From OLB7 sp966250335 (lineage in GTDB: Bacteria; Bacteroidota; Ignavibacteria; OLB7), in NCBI GenBank assembly GCA_966250335.1, contig CBINGZ010000035.1, forward strand, positions 1-64,000: DNA of 64,000 nucleotides. Reading direction: 5' to 3'. The translations under genes and the position numbers were made by a program. The notes beneath the pieces were generated by a model that saw only the letters and a list, made by a program, of their open reading frames with translations, searched no databases and had not been told where the DNA came from. Below, piece by piece: positions 26,069 through 35,109 of the stretch (the first letter of the stretch is position 1; every line of letters starts with the position of its first letter).

Positions 26069-27841
26069 TCAGGGAGAGAGGGGGTCGGCTCCGCTCTTCT
26101 TCCTCGGCGCCGTCACGCTCAGCGCCAGTCCTACCATAACGACGACGACACAGCCCACGACGTTGTACCAGAGGAAGCTCATCTTGAGGGAATCCTGGAT
26201 CGCGACGAGAGCGTCGCTCCCGGTGATCGACCGGAACGCGGAGGCGACGGTCGGGAAGTTATCGAGCAGCGCGATCGAAGCCATGCCGCAGAGCAGTCCC
26301 CAGAACGCCCCTCTGCCGACCGCGCGGCGGAACCCGAGCGCCAGCACGAAGACCCCCAGCAGCGACCCGTAGAAGAAGGAGCCGAACTTGTTCACCACCT
26401 CGATCAGCGATCCGAGCGCCGCCGCGTAGTTGGCGACGATGCAGGCGAAGATCCCCCAGAAGAGGGTGGCGAAGCGCGACACTCCGAGATAGTGCGCATC
26501 GGACGCATCCTTCCTGTAATGGCGTCTGTAGAAGTCGATGACGGTCGCCGTGGAGAGGGAACTGAGCTCCGCCGAGATCGAGGACATGGCGGCCGCGAAG
26601 ATCGCCGCGATGATCAGCCCGACCACTCCGGCCGGCATCTTGTCGGTCACGAAGGTCGGGAAGATGTAGTTCACATCCCGGAACTCGGCTCCGCCGTTCG
26701 CTTCCTTCACCGTCTCGATTCCCGCCGCCCGGATCGTGTTCATGACCGAATCGGCGCTCCGGAATTCCGTCTGCGCCTGTGCGAACCCGCCGGCGTCCCG
26801 GTCGGTCAGCGCCAGCTTCGTCGCCGCGTCCTTCCGTGTCTCGAACGCCTTGCCGTACTCGGCCTCCAGTCCGCGCAGCCGGTCGCCGTAGGCGCTCCCT
26901 TCCACCTTCGCCACCTCGCTCCGGTTGAAGAGCATCGGCGGCTGCTGGAACTGATAGTAGACGAAGACCATCACTCCCAGAAGAAGGATCACGAACTGCA
27001 TCGGGATCTTGACGAAGGCGCTCATCAGGAGGGAGGTCCGTCCCTCGCTGAGAGATCGGGCCGTCAGATAGCGCTGCACCTGGCTCTGATCGCATCCGAA
27101 GTAGGCGAGCATCAGGAAGAGGCCGCCGATCAGCCCCGACCAGAGGGTGTAGGTCTCGTCCAGGGTGAACCGCGTGTCGACCGCGCGGAGTCGTCCGGTC
27201 GACCCGGCCAGCTCCAGAGCTCCCGAAAGCCCGACGTCGGCGGGGAGCTGCGAGAAGATGATGAAGAGGACGACGGAGAGACCGATGAAGATCACCACCA
27301 TCTGCTTCACATCGGTCCAGGTGACAGCCTGAACTCCTCCGAACATCGTGTAGAGGGTCGTGGTGAGTCCCATCACCAGGATGGTGATCGTTTCGTCCCA
27401 TCCCAGAACGAGCGAGAGGATCACCGACGGCGCCGCCACGATCACGCCGCAGGAGAGTCCCCGCGAGAGAAGGAAGAGGAGGCTCGTCAGCGCCCTTGTT
27501 CTGGCGTCGAAGCGGCGTTCGAGGTATTCGTAGGCGGTGAAGACACGTGCGCGGTAGAAGAAGGGGACGATCGTGACGCAGAGGATCACCATCGCCAGCG
27601 GAAGGCCGAAATAGAACTGGATGAAGCTCATCCCGTATGTATATCCCTGTCCCGTGGCCCCCACAAGGGTGATCGCGCTGAGCTGCGTCGCCATCACCGA
27701 GAGCCCGACCGCCCACCAGGGGAGGCTGCGGTTCGCGAGGAAATACCCTTCCAGGTCGTCGTTCCGTCTGGTCAGGCGAATCCCGTCGTAGACGATATAG
27801 ACCAGATAGGCGGCCACGATCAGCCAGTCAAGCCAGTGCAT
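26069..27841 (-). CDS. Sodium:solute symporter (SSS family)
   Basis: 590 aa with about 14 hydrophobic helices. The N-terminal part (RRNDDLEGYFLANRSLPWWAVGLSVMATQLSAITLVGATGQ, read as consecutive blocks) is the SSS signature, and FTAYEYLERRFDARTRAL follows. A long soluble loop of about 100 residues is inserted between middle helices. SSS proteins import sugars, organic acids, sialic acid or proline with Na+; the substrate cannot be told. It lies 51 bases downstream of a 58-aa membrane protein gene on the same strand. Confidence 0.93.
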   Translation of the reverse strand: MHWLDWLIVAAYLVYIVYDGIRLTRRNDDLEGYFLANRSLPWWAVGLSVMATQLSAITLVGATGQGYTYGMSFIQFYFGLPLAMVILCVTIVPFFYRARVFTAYEYLERRFDARTRALTSLLFLLSRGLSCGVIVAAPSVILSLVLGWDETITILVMGLTTTLYTMFGGVQAVTWTDVKQMVVIFIGLSVVLFIIFSQLPADVGLSGALELAGSTGRLRAVDTRFTLDETYTLWSGLIGGLFLMLAYFGCDQSQVQRYLTARSLSEGRTSLLMSAFVKIPMQFVILLLGVMVFVYYQFQQPPMLFNRSEVAKVEGSAYGDRLRGLEAEYGKAFETRKDAATKLALTDRDAGGFAQAQTEFRSADSVMNTIRAAGIETVKEANGGAEFRDVNYIFPTFVTDKMPAGVVGLIIAAIFAAAMSSISAELSSLSTATVIDFYRRHYRKDASDAHYLGVSRFATLFWGIFACIVANYAAALGSLIEVVNKFGSFFYGSLLGVFVLALGFRRAVGRGAFWGLLCGMASIALLDNFPTVASAFRSITGSDALVAIQDSLKMSFLWYNVVGCVVVVMVGLALSVTAPRKKSGADPLSP

Positions 27842-27892
27842 GGAGAGTAGTGAGGGATGTGGAATGAAGCGGAGCGGGGAGCGAGGGGGCGT

Positions 27893-28069
27893 TCACGGCT
27901 CGTACGCCTTCGTGAAGAGCCAGAGGGCGACGATCTTCATGATCGTGAAGATGACGACAGCCAGATAGACCAGGTTCCAGTGGGGGAACCCGGCTTCGTC
28001 CGTCTCACCCCGGAGCGGGTCTCCCGGTGAATTTCTCTTCCCGTCCTGTTCCGCGATATCGGAGATCAT
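27893..28069 (-). CDS. Small 58-aa membrane protein, possible symporter partner
   Basis: 58 aa, opening MISDIAEQDGKRNSPGD, with a charged N-terminal half, then one helix (LVYLAVVIFTIMKIVALWLF) and a short tail TKAYEP. It sits 51 bases upstream of the SSS symporter gene on the same strand. Some SSS transporters have a small one- or two-helix partner encoded beside them, which supports an accessory role by position only. No Shine-Dalgarno is visible; a TATATTTG box (complement of 28074-28081) sits only 4 bases before the ATG, as if the message were leaderless. Confidence 0.65.
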   Translation of the reverse strand: MISDIAEQDGKRNSPGDPLRGETDEAGFPHWNLVYLAVVIFTIMKIVALWLFTKAYEP

Positions 28070-28132
28070 GGGCCAAATATATGATTCTCGGCGGCTTTGT
28101 CGTGGTCGTCCGGGGTGCCGCGCATCGAGGGC

Positions 28133-28168
28133 AAAAAAAATCCTCCGTACTCTTCAGCACGGAGGATT
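28133..28168 (-). terminator. Rho-independent terminator of sigma cassette 2
   Basis: On the minus strand AATCCTCCGT and its complement (28139-28148 with 28159-28168) form a 10-bp stem followed by a run of eight T. It lies 25 bases past the anti-sigma stop. A second hairpin (GGACATCCCG 28183-28192 with CGGGATGTCC 28196-28205) surrounds the anti-sigma stop codon itself, which sits in the loop. Confidence 0.9.
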
Positions 28169-28192
28169 CAATGACGCCAAACGGACATCCCG

Positions 28193-29107
28193 CTACGGGA
28201 TGTCCATTTTTACATGGAACTTGATCGTATCACGACCTCTGTGCATTGGGCGACGCACAAGGGGTCGTGCATCCTCGGTACGCGTATCGACATCCTCGCG
28301 TACGACCTGCTGTATCGTTTCCGGGCGCTGGAGAGCGGGGCGGCTCTCCGTCTCGGGAACGACCTGTCTGGTACCGTCGGTCGCCTGCGGGGTCGTCGCG
28401 GCGTCCGGTATCCGGCTCGTGGGGGCTCCGTTCCGGGAGTTCACGTCTTCAACCGGACGCCTTATAACGACCGACGATGTGGTTCGGGGGTTGCCGGACC
28501 GTGAGGCAGTCGACACTGTACGTGTCGGGCTGTTCACGGCGGAGGCGAGAGGGGCTGTCGGATCGGGTGTCGTTGCGGCCGCGGGGGTTTTCACCCGAGG
28601 TTCGTTCACGACGCTGGGGGTCTGTCGGCCGGCCGTTTCGAGGACGCGGGCCGGGGCTGCGGCCTGTGTCCCGACGGTTTCGTCCGGCGAGTTTTTCTCA
28701 AGGATCGGCGCGACGCCGAAGGTGCCGACCATCAGGGCTGTCGCGGCGATCGCCATCTTGTAGGTCATCGGGCTCAGGATCGCCTGACGGAACCGCAGCA
28801 GGAGGCTCGATCCCCCCTGCATGAGGGAACGCGAGCCCGATACCGCCTCGGCGGCCGTATAGCCGGGCGTTGCCGGAGCATGCGGAAGGTTCAGCATGCC
28901 GACGAGCCGGTTGCGCGATTCCGCGTGGAGCAGGGCCGAGCTCTCACGGCTCTTCTGAATGGCGCTGTCGACGACACGAAACGCCTTCAACGTCTGGCGC
29001 AGCTCGTTGTCGACGGCAACCCGTATGAAGAAGTCCTGTTCCTCGGCGGCGCTCAGCTCTCCGTTCAGATAGCGAGACACCAGACGTTCCTGTTCTGAAC
29101 GTGTCAT
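28193..29107 (-). CDS. Membrane anti-sigma factor (cassette 2)
   Basis: 304 aa. N-terminal domain MTRSEQERLVSRYLNGELSA aligns by eye with the protein at 21445 and likewise lacks a zinc motif. A transmembrane helix lies at about residues 115-133 (MAIAATALMVGTFGVAPIL), followed by a long Pro/Thr/Arg-rich disordered extracytoplasmic part and a short C-terminal strand (IKFHVKMDIP). Coupled to the sigma gene by a 4-base ATGA overlap. A hairpin encloses its stop codon and a strong terminator follows. Confidence 0.75.
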   Translation of the reverse strand: MTRSEQERLVSRYLNGELSAAEEQDFFIRVAVDNELRQTLKAFRVVDSAIQKSRESSALLHAESRNRLVGMLNLPHAPATPGYTAAEAVSGSRSLMQGGSSLLLRFRQAILSPMTYKMAIAATALMVGTFGVAPILEKNSPDETVGTQAAAPARVLETAGRQTPSVVNEPRVKTPAAATTPDPTAPLASAVNSPTRTVSTASRSGNPRTTSSVVIRRPVEDVNSRNGAPTSRIPDAATTPQATDGTRQVVPETESRPALQRPETIQQVVREDVDTRTEDARPLVRRPMHRGRDTIKFHVKMDIP

Positions 29108-29802
29108 TGCTCTATCTCCGATAATATACTCTCCCCGGCCTTCTCCTTATCTTCGTCGATTCCGATCATCGCGGAAATCATACGGCCGAGATGAGTGCGT
29201 GCACGCCAGGCTCGCGTGCGGATGGCGCCGACCGGTTCACCGAGCATTGCGGCGATTTCATCGAACCGGTATCCGGAGTATGCGTTCAATACCAGCACTT
29301 CGCGCTGTGCCTCCGGCAGATGCGGAAGCGCAAGCAGCACAAGCTCCTCCAGATGCGACAGCTCATGCATGCTCGCCGAGGGATGATTCACCTCCGGCAG
29401 ATCATGCAGCGGTGAATGGTGCCGATCCTTGCGGATTTCATCGAGACAGAGGTTGCGCGCGATCGTCAGAAGCAGACCGAGCGGGTTCTGCGCCGTTGCG
29501 CGTCCCTCGGCCCGTAACCGGATAACACGTTCCCAGAGCTCCTGCGTGACGTCTTCGGCTTTCTGCGGGTCACGTACGAACTGGAGGCAGTAGAGATAGA
29601 GCCGGTGGTTGTGCCTGTCGAACAGAACGACCAGGGGCGCGTCGTCTCCGTCGAGAAACTTCTCGAACAGTTGAGCGTCGCTCGGATCACCCGCGGAAGG
29701 AACGGTGGAGCGCTTTTCCTGCTTCTCCGTTGCGGGAGCCCCGAATATCGTGGTCTTCCAGTTCATCCAGTCCCAATCGGTAACCTGTGCGCCGAACATC
29801 AT
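29104..29802 (-). CDS. ECF-type RNA polymerase sigma factor (cassette 2)
   Basis: 232 aa from the ATG at the complement of 29802 (GGAAAC just upstream); a shorter start at 29766 (MNWKTTIFGA) resembles the paralogue and is equally possible. Region 2 holds QLFEKFLDGDDAPLVVLFDR and DPQKAEDVTQELWERVIRL; region 4 holds SGYRFDEIAAMLGEPVGAIR. Paralogous to the sigma factor at 20807. Divergent from the giant T9SS protein gene at 30062, probably its target. Confidence 0.92.
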   Translation of the reverse strand: MMFGAQVTDWDWMNWKTTIFGAPATEKQEKRSTVPSAGDPSDAQLFEKFLDGDDAPLVVLFDRHNHRLYLYCLQFVRDPQKAEDVTQELWERVIRLRAEGRATAQNPLGLLLTIARNLCLDEIRKDRHHSPLHDLPEVNHPSASMHELSHLEELVLLALPHLPEAQREVLVLNAYSGYRFDEIAAMLGEPVGAIRTRAWRARTHLGRMISAMIGIDEDKEKAGESILSEIEQ

Positions 29803-30061
29803 GTTTCCAACAGCAAGGGCGTTCTGTCGAAAAACCCTTGTACCCTATCAAGGGATGGTATTAACATAACGAACATTTGGGCGAAAACGTCACACGACTC
29901 CGAAGGAAAGAATCGCGTGATGTTTCGGCCGAATCAACCGTTCTTCTGGGGGGTGTTGTGTCCCATACGAACTTCCGCCCGGTTTCGAGCGATCATTGCA
30001 CGGAGCGGGTGCAGGAAGCCGTCCTTCCGACTACCCCCGATCACTCGTTGTCGAGGCCCCG
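29803..30061. promoter_or_regulatory. Divergent control region of sigma cassette 2
   Basis: 259 bases between the sigma gene and the giant secreted protein gene. A hairpin CCCTTG (29835-29840) / CAAGGG (29849-29854) is followed, on the minus strand, by five T, so it looks like a weak terminator in the leader of the sigma operon and could act as an attenuator. No promoter assigned. Confidence 0.4.
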
Positions 30062-33000
30062 ATGCTTTCTGGACGACATGTTACCCTTCTCCTCTCCCTT
30101 CTGATTCTCGCGGCCGCCCCGCTGGCGGCCCAGCCTGCCGATGCCGGATCGAAACTTCCCCAGGGGAGCCTCCCCGCCGAAGCGCCGGCCTTTATCGAGA
30201 ACAGAGGACAGTGGAACCCGGCCGCCAGGTATCTGGCCCGCCTGGGGGGAATGGACGCGTGGGTGACCGACGACGGCATCGTCTACGACTTCCATCATAC
30301 CCCTTCTCGTAACGCCCCCCGCGACGTCAAAGCCGCCGTTCTCGCCTCGGTCATGGCCGCCTCCGACGGCCGGCCCGATTCGACCCGCGGCCGCAGCGGT
30401 CATGTCGTCAGAATGCGGTTCGTCGGCGCCGGGGGACGGGCGGTGAGCAGCGACGCCGACAGACGCGAGACCTACCACAACTACTTCTACGGGAACGATC
30501 GGTCGAAATGGATCACACGCGTTCCGCTCTTCGATGAAGTGCGGCTCAACAGGCTGTACGACGGAATCGACGCGCGGATCATGTTCGAAAAGGGGAGTCT
30601 CCGCTACGATATGATCGTGGAGCCCCGGCACGACCCTTCGGCGGTCAGAATGGAGTTCGAGGGAGCCCTGGGCGTGCGGGTCGACAGGTCGGGTGATCTG
30701 GTGATCGCCACGAGTCTCGGGGAGGTGCGCCAGAGAAGACCGATCGCCTTCCAGACCGGCGCCCGCGGTCTGCAGCCGGTGGAATGCGCCTTCGCCGTCG
30801 GGAAGGATGGAGGGGTCGGGTTCAGGGTCGATTCGTACAACCCCGATCTGCCGCTCGTCATCGATCCGCTGATCTATTCCACCTTCCTCGGGGGGATGCT
30901 CGGGTCGGGATACGAGACGGTGACGTCGCCGGTGGTCGATTCCACCGGACAGCTCTATGTGGTCGGCGCGACATCCGCACCCGATTTCCCCGTCACTCCC
31001 GGCGCCTACGATGGGGTCAATCACGGCGGGAACATCAACGGAACCGATGGATTCCTCACGATCATTGGTCGGTACGGCACGAACATCGTCTCCTCCACCT
31101 TCTTCGGCAGCCTCGGCGACGATGAGCCGGCCGGGGTCGCGCTTGATACTGACGGTGATATCTACATCGTAGGGACGACCAGTTCCAGAACCTTTCCGGT
31201 GACCGGGGCGTCGTTCGATCCTTCGTTCAACGAAGGGGTGACCGACTGCTTCGCCATGAAATTCAACGCGACGGCGACACTCGTCTACTACTCCACGTAT
31301 ATAGGCGGGTCGAAGATCGACATGGCTACCGGGCTCGCCGTCGACGACGAGAAATGTCTCTATATGATGGCCGTCACCGGCAGCAGCGACTATCCGACCA
31401 AGAGGGGATCGTTCCGCTGGTATCCCCCCTATAGTGCGGGGAGCAATCCGTATACGAACAACGTCGACGTGGTGATCTCGAAGCTCAACCCCGTCGGCTC
31501 GGCCTATGTCTACTCGGGGTTTCTGGGGGGAGCAAACTGGGATTACGGAACGGCAATCACGCTCGATCGAAACAAGAATGTGATCGTTGCCGGGTTGACC
31601 CATTCCGCCAATTTCCCCGTGAGCGATCGCGCCTACTCGCGGCGGTTCCTCGGAACGCAGATTCAGGCGAACCCCAGTCTCAACGACGCCTTCGTCGCCA
31701 AGGTCAGCGCGAACGGGGCGGTGCTGATGTACTCGACCTTCATCGGCGGGTCGGCTTCCGAGTTCGTTACCGACGCCAAGGTCGATTCCGTCGGGGATAT
31801 TCATATCGTCGGTTATACCCGATCGTCCGATTTCCCCGCCACCCCCGACGCCTACTCGCGAACCTACCACGGCGGCACGTCCGACATCTTCACGGTGCGG
31901 TTCGATTCCACCGGTTCCCTTCTCTACTCCTCCTATCTGGGAGGGACGGGGGCGGATATCTCGGGGGAGATGCAGATCGACTCGACCGGCGCTCTCTGGT
32001 TCGTCGGCTCCTCGGAGTCGGCCGATTACCCGACGACCGGCAATGCCGTCCAGAACACGCTGATCCCCTCGCCCGGTCCGATTGTATCTCGTGATGCGAT
32101 TCTCACCAGACTCGACTCGGCCGGCTCCGCCATCGAGTTCTCCACGTTCCTGGGGGGGACAAGCATCGACGACGGGATCGGTCTGGCGCTCGACAGATAC
32201 AGGATGGCCTACGTCACCGGCCTTACCCGGTCGGTCGACTTCCCGACTACCACATCGGCCTACGATACGACCTTCAACGGCGGACTCGTCGACATCTTCG
32301 TCTCCAAGGTCGGCACCTGCACCGTGATCGCCGATGCGGGACCGGATGTGGAGGTGTGCAGGGATGGATCGGCCGTCATCGGGCGTGACGCCTACAACGG
32401 CAAGCCGCCCTATACCTATCTCTGGGAGCCGGCCGATGGACTCAGTTCCCCCACGGTCGCCTCTCCGACCGTCACGCCGAAGGGGGCTGTCGACTATCGT
32501 GTCACGGTCACCGACGCCTCGGGATGCTCCACCTACGATATAGTGCGGGTGACGGTGACGAACGGGCCGGCCCCGGTTGCCGGGAAGGATACGATCATCT
32601 GCCCGGGCGCCGCCGTCACGATCGGCGAGCCCGCCTCTGGAGATCATCCCCCCTTCACCTATTCGTGGACCCCCGTCGCCGGGCTCGATAATCCCGATTC
32701 TCCCACCCCGACCGCCCGCCCCTCGGCAAGGACCGAGTATGTGGTGGCGGTGACCGACGCGCGCGGGTGTGTGAATCGTGATACGATCATCGTCGGCTTC
32801 GCCGATCCTCTGACGGTGACTCCCGCTCTGAATGTCGTGATCTGCAAGGGGGGACCGGGCGGAGTGATCGGGGCGGAGGCGAGCGGAGGCGTCGGGCCGT
32901 ACACGTATTCCTGGGCTCCCCCGTACGGCCTCTCGCAACCCGATGCAGCTATGCCGATTGCGAACCCTGCCGTCGCCACCTCCTACGTCGTCACGGTGAC

Positions 33001-35092
33001 CGACTTCCTCGGCTGTTCGGTCTCCTCCGATCCGATCGTCGTGACGGTTGCCGACACGCTCGGCACGAAGGTGACGGTCGTGGGATCGGCCGTGGTCTGC
33101 GAAGGGGATAGCGTGACCCTGGACGCGGGGGAGCATGCGACCTATCTCTGGTCCGAAGGTTCGACGACCCGCACGATACGGGCCGGCAGAGCGGGAGCCT
33201 ACACCGTGGCGGTTCAGGATGCCGACGGATGCATATCGAAGTCCGATCCGGTGACGGTTACCGTCATCCCTCGTCCCGATGCCACGATCCTGGGACCGAT
33301 CGAAGTCTGCATGGAGAGCCGTGGCGTCTATTCGGTCGCCGAGTTCCCCGGCGCTCTGTACGAATGGGATATCGAGGGGACGGGAGCGGTGATCGAATAT
33401 GGACTGGGGAGCTCGAGAATCACCGTCCTCTGGGGGAGCACCGGATCCGCCTCGGTCTCCGTGATCGTACGCAACCCCCTCACCGGATGCGTCGATTCAT
33501 CGACCCGCGAGATAAAGGTCGGAACCGAGCTCAAGCCGGTCGTCCTCCCCTCCGGGAACGTGACGATCTGCGCCGGCACAACGATGGTGCTGGACGCCGG
33601 GGACGGATTCGATACCTACGAGTGGTCGACCGGAGAAAAAACACGGACGATTACGATAAATTATGCCTCGTTTGCTCCCGGCGTCCCCAGGACCTACACG
33701 GTCCGCGTGGCCTTTGCGGGGGGATGCTCCGGGACGTCCGATCCGGTGACGGTGACCCCGAACGCGCCGATCAAGGTCGAGGTGACCCCCAACGGAACCG
33801 TCCCTCTCTGCTCCGACGGCAGATTGAGGCTGACGGCGACGCCGGGCTTCGCCGGGTACCTCTGGTCCAACGGCATGACCGGCGAGTCGATCGTCGTTGA
33901 CGCCCCCGGGGAGTACAGCGTGACGGTCACCGACGGCGTCGGCTGCACGGCCGGCTCGCAGATCGTGAACGTGACTCCGACACTCCCGGTCGTGGTGAAG
34001 CTCGATCCCGGCGGCGATCTCCTCCTCTGCGAAGGGGAACGCCTGGTGGTGAGGGCGCCGGCCGGGTATTCCCGATATCTCTGGTCGACGGGAGCGACGG
34101 CCGACTCGATCGTCGTGGCGACCGCGGGGGAGTACTGGGTGACGGTGACGACGCTCGGCGGGTGCCCCTGGCGCTCCGATACGGCGAGGGTCACGGCCGT
34201 TCCCGCTCCTCCGAAGCCGAGCTTCACACGCTCGGGAGACACATTGATCGCGACCCCCGCTCCTGCCTATCAGTGGCTCAGGAACGGCGTCGAGATCTCG
34301 GGAGCGACCGATGAGCGATATATTGCGGACGCCTCCGGCCGATACGAGGTTCGTATCGCCACTCCGGACGGCTGCACCGCCACCAGCGACGCGCATCGGA
34401 TCGGGATCAACCGTTTCGTCCGTCTCGACACGACAAGCGCCGCCGTCGGCGACCGTCTGCGGCTCCGGATGACGGTCGATCCCCCCCTTGCCGCCGACGA
34501 GGAGGTGCGCGGCTTCCTGGCTCGGATCAGGGTCGTTCCGAACGCTCTCTTCCCGCATCGGGTGATCTCTCCCGATGCCGCCGTGGCGGGCGAGCCGGCG
34601 CAGCTGACCTACCGGACGACGGGAGAGATCAGGGTGGAGCGCGAGACGACGAGCAATCCCCTTGCCGGATCGACCCTCTTCGATCTCGAACTCGAGGGAC
34701 TGATCACCGGAACTCCGTTCAACGACGTCGTGATCGAGGAGGTGGCGCTCGACCTGGACGGCAGCATGCCTGTCGCCGGGAACGGTCTGGTGCTCCTCAG
34801 CGGCTGTCAGATCGCGAAAGGATATGGAAAGCGGGTGAGGATCGACGGTGTGACGCCGAACCCGGCGGCATCGGAGGCGGCCGTGAGCTATCGCGCGCCG
34901 GTGGGATCGTACGGCCGCCTTCGCATCATGGATCTGACGGGGGCCGAGGTGAAGGGGGTCGACCTCGATGCCGGCACCGGAGAACTCCAGAACGTGCGGA
35001 TCGGCCTGGAGGGACTCTCCGGCGGAACGTATCTTCTCGAGCTCCGCGACGGCGAGGAAGTTGTGGGGGTACCTCTGATCATTATGCATTAA
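30062..35092 (+). CDS. Giant SBBP/PKD-repeat surface protein with T9SS sorting domain
   Basis: 1676 aa. Start at ATG 30062 (GAGG six bases upstream) gives the signal peptide MLSGRHVTLLLSLLILAAAP. Residues 45 to about 265 begin FIENRGQWNPAARYLARLGG, the module usually found ahead of SBBP repeats (DUF7948-like). Seven SBBP beta-propeller repeats (YSTFLGG ... VVGATSAPDFP type) span about 272-752. Next come PKD/Ig-like modules, at least three with PPYTYLWEPADGLS-type cores and four with YLWSTGATADSI-type cores. The last 85 residues (GVTPNPAASEAAVSY through GGTYLLELRDG) are a T9SS type A sorting domain. A surface adhesin or gliding-type role is plausible. The barrel/OmpA gene follows after 17 bases. 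Confidence 0.9.
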   Translation: MLSGRHVTLLLSLLILAAAPLAAQPADAGSKLPQGSLPAEAPAFIENRGQWNPAARYLARLGGMDAWVTDDGIVYDFHHTPSRNAPRDVKAAVLASVMAASDGRPDSTRGRSGHVVRMRFVGAGGRAVSSDADRRETYHNYFYGNDRSKWITRVPLFDEVRLNRLYDGIDARIMFEKGSLRYDMIVEPRHDPSAVRMEFEGALGVRVDRSGDLVIATSLGEVRQRRPIAFQTGARGLQPVECAFAVGKDGGVGFRVDSYNPDLPLVIDPLIYSTFLGGMLGSGYETVTSPVVDSTGQLYVVGATSAPDFPVTPGAYDGVNHGGNINGTDGFLTIIGRYGTNIVSSTFFGSLGDDEPAGVALDTDGDIYIVGTTSSRTFPVTGASFDPSFNEGVTDCFAMKFNATATLVYYSTYIGGSKIDMATGLAVDDEKCLYMMAVTGSSDYPTKRGSFRWYPPYSAGSNPYTNNVDVVISKLNPVGSAYVYSGFLGGANWDYGTAITLDRNKNVIVAGLTHSANFPVSDRAYSRRFLGTQIQANPSLNDAFVAKVSANGAVLMYSTFIGGSASEFVTDAKVDSVGDIHIVGYTRSSDFPATPDAYSRTYHGGTSDIFTVRFDSTGSLLYSSYLGGTGADISGEMQIDSTGALWFVGSSESADYPTTGNAVQNTLIPSPGPIVSRDAILTRLDSAGSAIEFSTFLGGTSIDDGIGLALDRYRMAYVTGLTRSVDFPTTTSAYDTTFNGGLVDIFVSKVGTCTVIADAGPDVEVCRDGSAVIGRDAYNGKPPYTYLWEPADGLSSPTVASPTVTPKGAVDYRVTVTDASGCSTYDIVRVTVTNGPAPVAGKDTIICPGAAVTIGEPASGDHPPFTYSWTPVAGLDNPDSPTPTARPSARTEYVVAVTDARGCVNRDTIIVGFADPLTVTPALNVVICKGGPGGVIGAEASGGVGPYTYSWAPPYGLSQPDAAMPIANPAVATSYVVTVTDFLGCSVSSDPIVVTVADTLGTKVTVVGSAVVCEGDSVTLDAGEHATYLWSEGSTTRTIRAGRAGAYTVAVQDADGCISKSDPVTVTVIPRPDATILGPIEVCMESRGVYSVAEFPGALYEWDIEGTGAVIEYGLGSSRITVLWGSTGSASVSVIVRNPLTGCVDSSTREIKVGTELKPVVLPSGNVTICAGTTMVLDAGDGFDTYEWSTGEKTRTITINYASFAPGVPRTYTVRVAFAGGCSGTSDPVTVTPNAPIKVEVTPNGTVPLCSDGRLRLTATPGFAGYLWSNGMTGESIVVDAPGEYSVTVTDGVGCTAGSQIVNVTPTLPVVVKLDPGGDLLLCEGERLVVRAPAGYSRYLWSTGATADSIVVATAGEYWVTVTTLGGCPWRSDTARVTAVPAPPKPSFTRSGDTLIATPAPAYQWLRNGVEISGATDERYIADASGRYEVRIATPDGCTATSDAHRIGINRFVRLDTTSAAVGDRLRLRMTVDPPLAADEEVRGFLARIRVVPNALFPHRVISPDAAVAGEPAQLTYRTTGEIRVERETTSNPLAGSTLFDLELEGLITGTPFNDVVIEEVALDLDGSMPVAGNGLVLLSGCQIAKGYGKRVRIDGVTPNPAASEAAVSYRAPVGSYGRLRIMDLTGAEVKGVDLDAGTGELQNVRIGLEGLSGGTYLLELRDGEEVVGVPLIIMH

Positions 35093-35109
35093 GCACAGGA
35101 AGCATTCCG

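Noticed and set aside
30041..33136. A 1031-codon minus-strand frame opposite the giant T9SS gene
   Set aside because: Composition (Arg/Gly/His-rich) is typical of antisense GC-rich frames, while the plus strand has clear SBBP repeats.
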